DNA of 39,548 nucleotides from assembly GCA_900546455.1 (NCBI GenBank), contig URCS01000016.1, forward strand, positions 1-39,548, given 5' to 3'. The notes beneath the pieces are model-generated. The model ran no database searches and had not been told where the DNA came from. It saw nothing but the letters and a program-made list of their open reading frames with translations. Position 1 is the first letter of the stretch. Each line of letters begins with the position of its first letter. This DNA is from an uncultured Collinsella sp. (GTDB lineage: Bacteria; Actinomycetota; Coriobacteriia; Coriobacteriales; Coriobacteriaceae). The position numbers were made by a program, and so were the translations under genes. Positions 15,134-22,685 of this stretch are shown here, one piece after another.

Positions 15134-15169
15134 AAAAAAGCGCCTCTCGACCGATGTCGAGAGACGCTT
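15134..15169 (-). terminator. Terminator of asnS
   Basis: CTCTCGAC (15144-15151) with GTCGAGAG (15156-15163), loop CGAT. The stem is extended by AAGCG/CGCTT across one mismatch and followed on the minus strand by a run of six T residues. It lies 47 bases beyond the asnS stop codon. Confidence 0.9.
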
Positions 15170-15215
15170 ATGCGATGAGCGTTGGCGTGTGGCGACGCGA
15201 GCTAGCGTCCGACAA

Positions 15216-16619
15216 TTAGAAGTCGGCGTTGCCCACGGTGCGCGGGTGCGGCAGGACGTCGCGGATGTTGCCCACGCCGGTCAGATACATGACCAAGCGC
15301 TCGAAGCCCAGACCGTAGCCGGCGTGCTTGCAGGAACCGTAGCGGCGCAGGTCAAGGTAGTACTTGTACTGCTCGGGATTCATGCCCAGGTCCTTGATGC
15401 GGGCCTCGAGCAGATCCAGGCGCTCCTCGCGCTGGGAGCCGCCGATAATCTCGCCGATACCGGGAACCAGGCAGTCGGCGGCGGCGACGGTCTTGCCGTC
15501 CTCGTTCATGCGCATGTAGAACGCCTTGATATCGGCCGGGTAGTCGGTCACGAAGGTCGGGCGCTTAAAGTGCTCCTCGGTCAGGAAGCGCTCGTGCTCG
15601 GTCTGCAGGTCGATGCCCCAGCTGACGGGGTAATCAAACTGGTGGCCAGCAGCGACTGCCTGCTCCAGGATCTCGACGGCCTCGGTGTAGGTAACGCGGG
15701 CAAAGTCGGAGTTGGCGACATGGTCCAGGCGCTCGAGCAGACCCTTGTCCACAAACTTGTTGAGCATATTGAGCTCGTCGGGGCAGGTTGCCATGACGTC
15801 CTTAAGGACGTACTTGAGCATGGCCTCGGCGTTATCCATGTAGTCGTTAAGGTCGGCAAAGGCCATCTCGGGCTCGATCATCCAAAACTCGGCGGCGTGG
15901 CGCGTGGTGTTGGAGTTCTCGGCACGGAAGGTGGGGCCAAAGGTGTACACGTCGCCAAAGGCCATGGCAAAGTTCTCGGCATTGAGCTGGCCGGACACGG
16001 TGAGGCTTGCATGCTTGCCAAAGAAGTCCTGGCTCCAGTCGACCTCGCCGGACTCGGTGAGGGGCGGATTTTTGGGGTCGAGCGTGGTCACGCGGAACAT
16101 CTCGCCGGCGCCCTCGCAGTCACTCGTGGTGATGATGGGGGTGTTGACGTAGACAAAGCCCTGCTCCTGGAAGAAGCGGTGGATGGCGGCAGCCGCGACA
16201 GAGCGGATGCGGAACACGGCGCGGAACAGGTTGGTGCGCGGACGCAGGTGCTGCTGGGTGCGCAGGAACTCGACGGTTGCGCGCTTCTTCTGCAGTGGGT
16301 AATCCGGGGCGCTCGTGCCCTCGACCTCGATGGAGGTGGCAGAAAGCTCGAAAGGCTGGGGCGCATCGGGGGTCAGCTTGACGGTGCCGGTGCAAATGAG
16401 TGCGGCCGAGACGTTTTGATGGGCGATCTCGTCGTAGTTGTCGAGTGCCTCGCGGTTCATGACGACCTGCAGGTCGCGGAAGCAGCTGCCGTCGTTGAGC
16501 GTAACAAAGCCAAAGTTCTTCATGTCGCGGACGGACTTGACCCAGCCGGCGACGGTGACGGTCTGGCCGCCGAGCGACTCGGCATCGGCATAGAGCTGCG
16601 CGATTTTGGTGCGGTTCAC
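15216..16619 (-). CDS. asnS: Asparaginyl-tRNA synthetase
   Basis: A class II synthetase that charges tRNA-Asn. The 467-residue protein matches the usual length (E. coli 466). It has an N-terminal OB-fold anticodon-binding domain (VTVAGWVKSVRDMKNFGFVTLNDG), class II motif 2 (FRAENSNTTRHAAEFWMIEP, the Asn-type signature) and motif 3 (GYGLGFERLVMYLTG). The GTG at 16619 is chosen because GGGAGG (plus-strand 16624-16629) precedes it and VNRTKIAQLY begins the family N-terminus. The longer open frame reaching 16883 has no support. It is monocistronic, with its own terminator downstream and the EIIA terminator upstream. No T-box leader was recognised. Confidence 0.96.
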   Translation of the reverse strand: MNRTKIAQLYADAESLGGQTVTVAGWVKSVRDMKNFGFVTLNDGSCFRDLQVVMNREALDNYDEIAHQNVSAALICTGTVKLTPDAPQPFELSATSIEVEGTSAPDYPLQKKRATVEFLRTQQHLRPRTNLFRAVFRIRSVAAAAIHRFFQEQGFVYVNTPIITTSDCEGAGEMFRVTTLDPKNPPLTESGEVDWSQDFFGKHASLTVSGQLNAENFAMAFGDVYTFGPTFRAENSNTTRHAAEFWMIEPEMAFADLNDYMDNAEAMLKYVLKDVMATCPDELNMLNKFVDKGLLERLDHVANSDFARVTYTEAVEILEQAVAAGHQFDYPVSWGIDLQTEHERFLTEEHFKRPTFVTDYPADIKAFYMRMNEDGKTVAAADCLVPGIGEIIGGSQREERLDLLEARIKDLGMNPEQYKYYLDLRRYGSCKHAGYGLGFERLVMYLTGVGNIRDVLPHPRTVGNADF

Positions 16620-16731
16620 GTATCCTCCCATAACGGTTGAATGATAGTTATCCATACAGTTCGATATTCTAGCAGCTCGGCTCATTTGGGCTATACAGAT
16701 AAGGCATTGGCGGGATGGTTTTTCAAACGAA

Positions 16732-16763
16732 AAGCGCCCGCGGCCTAATGGTCGTGGGCGCTT
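16732..16763 (-). terminator. Terminator of the EIIA-Glc gene
   Basis: A 14-bp stem with two G-U pairs (16732-16745 with 16750-16763), loop TAAT. On the minus strand it ends GGGCGCTTTTCG. It lies 38 bases past the EIIA stop codon. Confidence 0.85.
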
Positions 16764-16800
16764 GACGAGGTGCCTTTTGGCTGTGTGGCGCGGGGCCTGG

Positions 16801-17364
16801 CTACTTGGTCTTGGCAACCAGCAGCGGGTCGCCAAGCTTGACGAGCGGGTTGCCGCCGATAAGCGTTCCAGACTCGCCGACATGGTCGATGCTCTTAAGA
16901 CGATCGAGCTCGGAGACGATGACGGTCACGATGTCCTCGTGACCAGCGGCCTTAATGGCCTCGCGGTCGAAGCTGATGAGCGGCTGGCCTGCCTTGACCA
17001 CATCGCCCATCTCGACAAAGCGGGCAAAACCCTTGCCGTTCATTTCCACGGTGCCCAGGCCAACATGGATGAACACGCGCAGGCCGTCCTCGGTAATCAT
17101 GCCGATGGAGTGGTTGGTGACAGTGGTGGCACCGATGCGGCCGTTGGCGGGCGCATAGATGGTGCCGGTAATGGGCTCGATGCCATAGCCCTGGCCAAGC
17201 ATGCCCGAGGCGATCGTCTCGTCGGGAACCTCGTTCAGGTTGACGAGCACGCCGTTGACGGGGGCATAGATGACGCCTTCGCGGGTAGCGAAGCTTGCTG
17301 CGGGCGGAACGGACGCCTCGCCGGTCGAGGTGAAGGTGGACTTAAGCGAATCGAGCAGACCCAT
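16801..17364 (-). CDS. crr: PTS system glucose-type EIIA component
   Basis: A phosphocarrier that accepts phosphate from HPr and passes it to a sugar-specific EIIB. The 187-residue free-standing protein starts MGLLDSLKSTFTSTGE and has the EIIA-type-1 core. H85 (VTNHSIGMI) and H100 (FIHVGLGTVEM) are 15 residues apart, exactly as H68 and H83 of the Bacillus protein, so H100 is the predicted phosphorylation site. GGAGG sits 5 bases before the ATG. It stands alone, so it presumably serves EIIBC proteins elsewhere. A candidate promoter and a GAAACGTTTC operator lie upstream, suggesting carbon control by a LacI/CcpA-type protein. Confidence 0.93.
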   Translation of the reverse strand: MGLLDSLKSTFTSTGEASVPPAASFATREGVIYAPVNGVLVNLNEVPDETIASGMLGQGYGIEPITGTIYAPANGRIGATTVTNHSIGMITEDGLRVFIHVGLGTVEMNGKGFARFVEMGDVVKAGQPLISFDREAIKAAGHEDIVTVIVSELDRLKSIDHVGESGTLIGGNPLVKLGDPLLVAKTK

Positions 17365-17411
17365 AGTTGCCTCCAACTTAAATAGGCGCATATCGCGCGT
17401 TTGGTTTGCCG

Positions 17412-17421
17412 GAAACGTTTC
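17412..17421. promoter_or_regulatory. cre-like / LacI-family operator upstream of EIIA-Glc
   Basis: A perfect palindrome, GAAACGTTTC, within TGTGAAACGTTTCCGG on the minus strand. It fits the cre/LacI-family pattern with a central CG. It lies about 30 bases downstream of the predicted -10 of the minus-strand promoter, where a bound regulator would block transcription. Confidence 0.5.
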
Positions 17422-17452
17422 ACATGTGTTTCGCGGCTTGGTCAACGCCCCT

Positions 17453-17481
17453 ATTCTACGCTGCTCAACGATACCTCTGAA
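17453..17481 (-). promoter_or_regulatory. Likely promoter of the EIIA-Glc gene
   Basis: On the minus strand TTCAGA (17476-17481) and TAGAAT (17453-17458) have a 17-bp spacer; the -10 matches consensus at 5 of 6 positions. It lies about 90 bases before the EIIA start. Confidence 0.5.
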
Positions 17482-17607
17482 CTGGGATTATGTGATATAT
17501 CAGTTGAAGGGAAACTTATTGCCGGAGTGTTTCTGCGCCACGGGTTCAAGTGGGGTACGCTTGAAGGCGAAAAACAAGGGCGCATAATTTGCGCGAAGGG
17601 AGCACAT

Positions 17608-18510
17608 ATGATTGTCGAGAACCATGCGCTGTGGGGCGAGGAGCCGACCGAGGATTATCCGGCGACGTTTACGTATTTGGGTGCCGAGCCGCTGCCCGAT
17701 AAACCGAATGGCCGCCGCCCCGCGGTGATCATCTGCGGCGGAGGCGGGTTTACGCATATCGCTCCGCACGAGCAGGACCCGGTGGCGTTTGCATTTTTGG
17801 ATCGCGGCTACCAGGCCTTTGTGCTCAACTATGTCACGAGTTCTACGGGTGACGTGAGCTTTCCGCACCCCCAGGCAGATCTTGCCAAGATGGTCGCCAC
17901 GGTGCGCGCCAACGCCGACGAGTGGCATGTCGATCCTAAGCGCGTGTGCGTCGTGGGCTTTTCTGCTGGCGGCATGATTTGCGCCTCGCTGGCAACACAG
18001 TGGAAGACCGGCCCCTTTGCGGCACTTGCCGGGGCGCGTCCGGACGACATTCGTCCCGATGCCGTGGTGCTGGGCTATCCATTGCTCGACTTTGCCTATG
18101 TGCGCGACATGCAGACGCGCGATCCGCGCATTGACTTGCGCGTGCCCAAGACGGGCGGCAAGACGGGACGCGATTTGCTCAACGACTACCTGTCGATGGT
18201 GACGGGCGGCGAGGCAACTGACGAGCATCTGGCCGACATCTGCCCCACCACGCATGTTTCGCGTCAGATGCCACCGACCTTTGTGTGGGGCGTGTCCGAC
18301 GACAAGACGGCGCCGATCGCGCAGGTCTACCCGTTTGCGCAGCGCATGGCCGAGGAGGGCGTTGCATGCGAGATGCACGTCTTCGACCAGGGTGGTCACG
18401 GCCTTTCGCTCGGCAACGCCAACACCGCGGTCGACAACGAGGACAAGCAGGTGGCGGTCCGTCCCTGGATTCGCCTAGCCTTCCGCTTCCTGGAGCGCCA
18501 CGGGTTTTAG
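17608..18510 (+). CDS. Alpha/beta-hydrolase (esterase/xylan-esterase-like)
   Basis: A 300-residue cytoplasmic serine hydrolase. CGGGGFTHIAPHEQDP (about residues 42-57) is the oxyanion-hole region. The nucleophile is S119 in GFSAGG, the acid is probably D231 or D232 in GVSDDKTAP, and the catalytic His is H264 in QGGHGLS. The pattern matches the acetylxylan-esterase/BD-FAE-like or alpha/beta-hydrolase-3 group, which removes acyl groups from small esters or sugars. No signal peptide is present. The ATG at 17608 has GAAGGGAG 5 bases upstream, and an in-frame extension back to 17401 is judged spurious. It diverges from the EIIA gene, with about 240 bases of shared upstream DNA. The true substrate is unknown. 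Confidence 0.85.
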   Translation: MIVENHALWGEEPTEDYPATFTYLGAEPLPDKPNGRRPAVIICGGGGFTHIAPHEQDPVAFAFLDRGYQAFVLNYVTSSTGDVSFPHPQADLAKMVATVRANADEWHVDPKRVCVVGFSAGGMICASLATQWKTGPFAALAGARPDDIRPDAVVLGYPLLDFAYVRDMQTRDPRIDLRVPKTGGKTGRDLLNDYLSMVTGGEATDEHLADICPTTHVSRQMPPTFVWGVSDDKTAPIAQVYPFAQRMAEEGVACEMHVFDQGGHGLSLGNANTAVDNEDKQVAVRPWIRLAFRFLERHGF

Positions 18511-18537
18511 TTACGGCGTTTTACCAAACGCCGTAAC
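18510..18537. terminator. Hairpin after the hydrolase gene
   Basis: A perfect 12-bp stem GTTACGGCGTTT (18510-18521) with AAACGCCGTAAC (18526-18537), loop TACC. It begins on the last base of the hydrolase stop codon. It lacks a T-tract (CACTTGACG follows), so it may act as an mRNA 3'-end stabiliser or as a weak terminator. Confidence 0.65.
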
Positions 18538-18550
18538 CACTTGACGCTAC

Positions 18551-18651
18551 AAGCCCGCCAGAACGGCAATCTGCCTTTCAACTTCGGCAGCATGACCAGA
18601 AGGTCTATGCCGCCCTGCCTCAAGGCACCTTGCTTGCTCTGGCGGGCTTTT
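18551..18651 (+). ncRNA. Structured element with four-way-junction fold, function unknown
   Basis: A 12-bp perfect closing stem, AAGCCCGCCAGA (18551-18562) with TCTGGCGGGCTT (18638-18649), is followed by TTTT. It encloses three hairpins: GGCA/TGCC (18565-18575), a longer one at 18586-18614 (GGC, GCAT, GACC pairing GGTC, ATGC, GCC), and TGCC/GGCA (18616-18627). This could be a small RNA ending in its own terminator, an elaborate terminator for the hydrolase, or a metal-sensing leader of feoAB. The candidate feoAB promoter lies downstream of it, which argues against the last. It does not contain the conserved core of the SRP RNA. Confidence 0.45.
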
Positions 18652-18695
18652 GCTGTTGGTTCCAAGACATCGGCATCGTTCTAGCTGTCAAGGGC

Positions 18696-18727
18696 TTGGT
18701 GCAAAGTAATCCGTCCCCCTGCACCAA
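18696..18727. repeat. Palindrome with GTCCCC core (REP-like, diverged)
   Basis: TTGGTGCA (18696-18703) and TGCACCAA (18720-18727) flank AAAGTAATCCGTCCCCC. Arms plus an internal GTCCC on the descending side resemble the other palindromes of this window. It lies just upstream of the feoAB promoter. Confidence 0.5.
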
Positions 18728-18735
18728 TCTGCCGA

Positions 18736-18765
18736 TTGAACGTTGCTGTATGTTCGCGCTATCAT
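18736..18765 (+). promoter_or_regulatory. Likely promoter of feoAB
   Basis: TTGAAC (18736-18741) and TATCAT (18760-18765) have an 18-bp spacer; the -10 matches 5 of 6. The predicted start site near 18772 lies immediately before the tandem operator-like repeats. Confidence 0.5.
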
Positions 18766-18780
18766 GCATGGTTACAATTG

Positions 18781-18813
18781 GTTAGCCGTGGCAAACGGTT
18801 AGCCAAGGTAAAC
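18781..18813. promoter_or_regulatory. Tandem operator-like repeats upstream of feoAB
   Basis: GTTAGCCGTGGCAAAC (18781-18796) and GTTAGCCAAGGTAAAC (18798-18813) are direct repeats with a 17-bp period. Each is an imperfect palindrome (GTTxGCC..GGCxAAC). Placement over the start of the transcript fits repression by a DtxR/IdeR/MntR-type metalloregulator with Fe(II), as is usual for feo genes in actinobacteria. Regulator identity is inference. Confidence 0.6.
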
Positions 18814-18854
18814 TAAATGCAACGCCTTGTGGGCGCCGGGGGAGGAACGCGGAC

Positions 18855-21215
18855 GTGAGGCTCGATACGCTCGAGATCGGAAAGGACGCCGTTGTCGCAT
18901 CGGTGACATCGGACGACCAGGCACTCCGACAACATATTTTGGACATGGGCCTAACGCCGGGCACCGAGGTCACCATGATGAAGTACGCTCCCATGGGCGA
19001 CCCACTCGAGATTCGACTGCGCGGCTACGAGCTGACGCTGCGCAAGGACGATGCCGCCCGCATTGAGCTCGTGGATGTCCACGACACGGATACGGGCCCG
19101 CGCGTTAACGCCGCAATCGGCACGACGGAACACCCGGCGCTCGGCGAGGGCACGTATTCGCCCCGCGCGGCCAAGACGGCCGTGCCCGAGGGCGCGCCGC
19201 TGCATTTTGCCCTCGCCGGCAACCAAAACTGCGGCAAGACGACGCTGTTCAACCAGCTGACGGGCTCCAACCAGCATGTCGGCAATTTTCCCGGCGTGAC
19301 GGTCGACCGCAAGGATGGCACCATTCGCAACCATCCCGAGGCGAGCGTCACCGACCTTCCCGGCATCTACTCGCTGTCGCCGTACACGGGCGAAGAGATC
19401 GTCAGCCGCCAATTCATCCTTGATGAGAACCCCGATGCGATTATCGACATCATCGACGCCACCAACATCGAGCGCAACCTGTATCTGACGCTGCAGCTCA
19501 TGGAGCTCGACCGCCCCATGGTCATCGCACTCAACATGATGGACGAGGTGACGGCCAACGGCGGCGCCATCGACGTCAATCTGCTCGAGAGTTTGCTGGG
19601 CGTGCCGGTCGTTCCCATTAGCGCCGCGTGCAACGAGGGTATCGGTGAGCTGGTGGACCATGCCCTGCACGTGGCGCGATTCCGCGAGCGCCCTGGCCGC
19701 TTGGACTTTTGCGCGCCCGACGGCCCGGACGGCGGCGCGCTGCACCGCTGCATCCACGGCATCGCCAATCTTATCGAGGACCATGCCGCAACGGCGCACA
19801 TCCCGGTGCGCTTTGCGGCGACCAAGTTGGTTGAGGGCGATGAACTGGTAACCGAAGCGCTTCACCTGGATCGCAACGAGCTCGACGCTATCGAGCACAT
19901 CATCACCCAGATGGAGGGCGAGGCCGGCACTGACCGCCTGTCTGCGCTGGCGGACATGCGCTTTAGCTTTATCGGCGATGTGTGCGGGCGCTGCGTCGTC
20001 AAGCCGCACGAAAGCCGCGAACACGTGCGCTCTGTCAAAATCGACCGCATTCTGACGGGTCGCTATACGGCCATTCCGGCGTTTCTGGTGATCATGGGCC
20101 TCGTCTTTTGGCTGACGTTTGGCGTGATCGGCGCGGCGTTGCAGGGACTCATGGAGGACGGCATCGCTGCCATCATCGCCTCGGCCGATGCGGGTCTCAA
20201 GGCGTTTGGCACCAACGACGTGGTGCGCTCGCTGGCGGTCGACGGCGTGCTCACGGGCGTGGGCAGCGTGCTGACCTTCCTGCCGATTATCGTCGTGCTC
20301 TTCTTGTTCCTCTCCATTCTGGAAGATTCGGGCTACATGGCGCGCGTGGCTTTTGTTATGGACAAAGTCCTGCGCCGCTTTGGCCTTTCGGGCCGCAGCT
20401 TCGTTCCCATGCTCGTCGGCTTTGGCTGCACGGTGCCGGCCATTATGTCGACGCGCACCCTGCCGTCCGAGCACGATCGCAAGATGACGGTCATGCTCAC
20501 GCCGTTTATGAGCTGTTCGGCCAAGCTACCGGTCTACGGCTTGTTGTGCGGAGCGTTCTTCCCAAAGGCGACGGTTCCCGCCATGGTCTCGCTCTATCTG
20601 ATCGGCATTGTGGTCGGCTGCATTGCGGCGCTCGTGCTCAACCGTACGGCATTCAAGGGTGACCCCGTGCCGTTTATCATGGAGCTTCCCAACTACCGTC
20701 TGCCGAGCGTTAAGACGACGGTGCTGCTCGCCTGGGATAAGGCCAAGGACTTCATTACCAAGGCCTTCACCATTATCTTTGCTGCCGCCGTGGTCATCTG
20801 GTTCCTGCAGACGTTCGATATCCGCTTTAATGTGGTCGCCGACCAGTCGCAAAGCCTGCTTGCCGGTCTGGGTAGCATCATCGCGCCGGTGTTGGCCCCG
20901 CTCGGCTTTGGCGACTGGCGCGCCTCGACGGCACTCGTCACCGGACTTATCGCCAAGGAGAGTGTCATCTCGACACTCACGGTGCTTTTGGGTGCAACCT
21001 CGCCCGCGGCATTGTCAACCATGTTTTCGCCGTTTACCGCCTACGTGTTCTTGGTCTTTACGCTGCTGTACCCGCCTTGCGTGGCCGCTATCGGCGCTGT
21101 CAAGAGCGAGTTGGGCGCGCGCTATGCCGTGGCCGTATTCGCGTTTCAGGTCGCCGTTGCCTGGATCGTGGCGTTTGTCGTGCATTCGGCGGGCATATTG
21201 CTGGGGTTGGCTTAG
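18855..21215 (+). CDS. feoB: Ferrous iron transporter, FeoA-FeoB fusion
   Basis: FeoB imports Fe(II) across the membrane and FeoA is an SH3-like partner; here both are one 786-residue polypeptide. Residues 1-75 form the FeoA domain (MRLDTLEIGKDAVVASV...HILDMGLTPGTEVTMMKYAPMGDP). A linker follows, then the FeoB G-domain with G1 GNQNCGKTT (122-130), G3 DLPG and G4 NMMD. Gate-like membrane segments make up the C-terminal half (LVGFGCTVPAIMSTRTL; TPFMSCSAKLPVYGLL). The start is GTG with GGAGG 9 bases upstream. Upstream lie a promoter and tandem metal-regulator-like operators; downstream is a terminator. The fusion is intact with no frameshift. Confidence 0.95.
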   Translation: MRLDTLEIGKDAVVASVTSDDQALRQHILDMGLTPGTEVTMMKYAPMGDPLEIRLRGYELTLRKDDAARIELVDVHDTDTGPRVNAAIGTTEHPALGEGTYSPRAAKTAVPEGAPLHFALAGNQNCGKTTLFNQLTGSNQHVGNFPGVTVDRKDGTIRNHPEASVTDLPGIYSLSPYTGEEIVSRQFILDENPDAIIDIIDATNIERNLYLTLQLMELDRPMVIALNMMDEVTANGGAIDVNLLESLLGVPVVPISAACNEGIGELVDHALHVARFRERPGRLDFCAPDGPDGGALHRCIHGIANLIEDHAATAHIPVRFAATKLVEGDELVTEALHLDRNELDAIEHIITQMEGEAGTDRLSALADMRFSFIGDVCGRCVVKPHESREHVRSVKIDRILTGRYTAIPAFLVIMGLVFWLTFGVIGAALQGLMEDGIAAIIASADAGLKAFGTNDVVRSLAVDGVLTGVGSVLTFLPIIVVLFLFLSILEDSGYMARVAFVMDKVLRRFGLSGRSFVPMLVGFGCTVPAIMSTRTLPSEHDRKMTVMLTPFMSCSAKLPVYGLLCGAFFPKATVPAMVSLYLIGIVVGCIAALVLNRTAFKGDPVPFIMELPNYRLPSVKTTVLLAWDKAKDFITKAFTIIFAAAVVIWFLQTFDIRFNVVADQSQSLLAGLGSIIAPVLAPLGFGDWRASTALVTGLIAKESVISTLTVLLGATSPAALSTMFSPFTAYVFLVFTLLYPPCVAAIGAVKSELGARYAVAVFAFQVAVAWIVAFVVHSAGILLGLA

Positions 21216-21256
21216 TTATGAATTGACGGCGCAACCTCTGTGTATCGAATTGTTTT

Positions 21257-21296
21257 CGGCCCCGCTTCTGTACTGACGGATGCGGGGCCGTTGCTA
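21257..21296 (+). terminator. Terminator after feoAB
   Basis: CGGCCCCGC (21257-21265) pairs with GCGGGGCCG (21282-21290) around a 16-nt loop, followed by TTGCTAT. The T-tract is weak. The loop also holds the -35 region of the next promoter. Confidence 0.75.
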
Positions 21297-21302
21297 TATA
21301 AT
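21273..21302 (+). promoter_or_regulatory. Promoter of the MFS gene
   Basis: A perfect -10 TATAAT at 21297-21302, with CTGACG at 21273-21278 as -35 (18-bp spacer). The -35 lies in the loop of the feoAB terminator, so the two signals overlap physically. Confidence 0.6.
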
Positions 21303-21335
21303 CGCCTCCGCTCAAAACGATTGGAGACGTTATAT

Positions 21336-22532
21336 ATGACTCAGACAAGGCAAGACGGCATCACGCTCAAGCAATGGCTCCCACTCGTCGGGCTCACCTG
21401 CTGTGCGTTCGTGTTCAACACGTCGGAGTTCATGCCCATCGGTCTGCTGACCGACATCGCCGCGTCGTTCTCGCTCACCGAGGCCCAGGCGGGCATCATG
21501 ATCTCGGTCTATGCCTGGGGCGTCATGCTGCTGTCGCTGCCGCTCATGGTGTTCGCCTCGCGCTTTGAGTTCAAGCGGATGCTGCTGGGCGTGCTGGCCG
21601 TGTTCTCGCTCGGTCAGTTCCTGTCCGCTGTGGCGCCGACCTATCCCATCCTGGTCTGCGCGCGCCTGGTGGTCGCTTGCGCACATGCCGTGTTCTGGTC
21701 AGTCGCCTCGATTATGGCCTCGCGCCTGGTCGACACTCGCCACGGCGCGCTCGCCATCAGCATGATCGCTACGGGCTCGTCCATCGCGCAGATCTTTGGC
21801 CTGCCGCTCGGTCGCGCCATTGGCTTGGCCGTGGGCTGGCGCATGACGTTTGCCGTGGTCGGGGGCCTCTCAGCCATCGCGGTCGTCTACCAGGCAGCGG
21901 TGTTCCCGGCCATGCCGGCGGGTGAGCGCTTTACCGTCAAACAGCTGCCCGAGCTGCTCAAGAACCCGCTCCTCATCGCGCTCTACGCAGTCACGGTCTT
22001 CATGGCGACCGGCTATTACGCAAGCTACAGCTATATCGAGCCCTTCCTGGCGCAGGTCGCGCACGTCGATGCGGGCGCCATTACCATGACGCTGACGGCG
22101 TTTGGCTGCTCTGGTTTGCTCGGAAGCTGGCTGTTTGGCCGCCTGTTCGATGGGCATCGCTTCCCGTTCTTGGCTATCACGCTCTCCGGCGTGCCGGTGG
22201 CCCTGCTGCTCATGGGGCCGGCCGCATCGTCGCTCGTGACAGTGCTTGCCGTCTGCGCACTGTGGGGTTGCTGCGCCACGGCCTTTAACGTGGCGTTTCA
22301 GGCCGAGCTCATCAAGCACACGCCGGCAGATTCGTCGGCCGTCGCCATGTCGATCTTCTCGGGCCTGTTCAACCTCGGTATCGGCACGGGTACCGCGATC
22401 GGCGGAGCCGTGGTTTCGGGTCCCGGTATCGCCTGGATCGGCTTTGTGGGCGGGGCGATTGCCGTCGTGGGCGTTATCCTCGCCATCACCGTGCTGTTCC
22501 CGGCCATACGCCGCGCAAAGCCCGTCGCCTAA
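21336..22532 (+). CDS. MFS transporter, DHA1 family (sugar-efflux / SotB-like)
   Basis: A 398-residue inner-membrane protein with twelve predicted helices and the MFS motif between helices 2 and 3 in degenerate form (FASRFEFKRML). The opening (GLTCCAFVFNTSEFMPIGLLTDIAASFSLTEAQAGIMISVYAWG) and length match the SotB/AraJ-like exporters that expel sugars, IPTG or drugs. The ATG at 21336 has GGAG 9 bases upstream. The open frame extends to 21240 but includes the terminator and promoter, so it is rejected. It has its own promoter and a long terminator-like hairpin downstream. Substrate not deducible. Confidence 0.88.
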   Translation: MTQTRQDGITLKQWLPLVGLTCCAFVFNTSEFMPIGLLTDIAASFSLTEAQAGIMISVYAWGVMLLSLPLMVFASRFEFKRMLLGVLAVFSLGQFLSAVAPTYPILVCARLVVACAHAVFWSVASIMASRLVDTRHGALAISMIATGSSIAQIFGLPLGRAIGLAVGWRMTFAVVGGLSAIAVVYQAAVFPAMPAGERFTVKQLPELLKNPLLIALYAVTVFMATGYYASYSYIEPFLAQVAHVDAGAITMTLTAFGCSGLLGSWLFGRLFDGHRFPFLAITLSGVPVALLLMGPAASSLVTVLAVCALWGCCATAFNVAFQAELIKHTPADSSAVAMSIFSGLFNLGIGTGTAIGGAVVSGPGIAWIGFVGGAIAVVGVILAITVLFPAIRRAKPVA

Positions 22533-22547
22533 TCACGTCCCCTCATC

Positions 22548-22620
22548 AGTTGCGGTGGAATAGTTCCTGTTTAAGGCCTTTGAAGGCTCAAGCAGGAACT
22601 ATTCCACCGCAACTTATTTT
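22548..22620 (+). repeat. 22-bp perfect inverted repeat, terminator-like
   Basis: Arms 22548-22569 and 22593-22614 (starting AGTTGCGGTGGAATAGTTCC) are exact reverse complements over 22 bp. The 23-nt loop contains its own GCCTT/AAGGC stem. TTATTTT follows. It can terminate MFS transcription, but the arm length is far beyond what a terminator needs, suggesting a dispersed palindromic element put to that use. Confidence 0.75.
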
Positions 22621-22685
22621 GGGGGAGGGGATGCACGGCAGGCATACAATGGATGTCGTTGTGTTGAGCTTACCGGGAGGTTGCT

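Noticed and set aside
15189..16640. 483-codon frame antisense to asnS
   Set aside because: Shadow of asnS, with composition typical of antisense translation and no motif.
18551..18651. SRP RNA, or NiCo-type riboswitch, as identity of the structured element
   Set aside because: The SRP domain IV core (GGAAGGAAGCAGCC-like) is absent. I could not find a conserved NiCo junction core, and the likely feoAB promoter lies downstream of the element.
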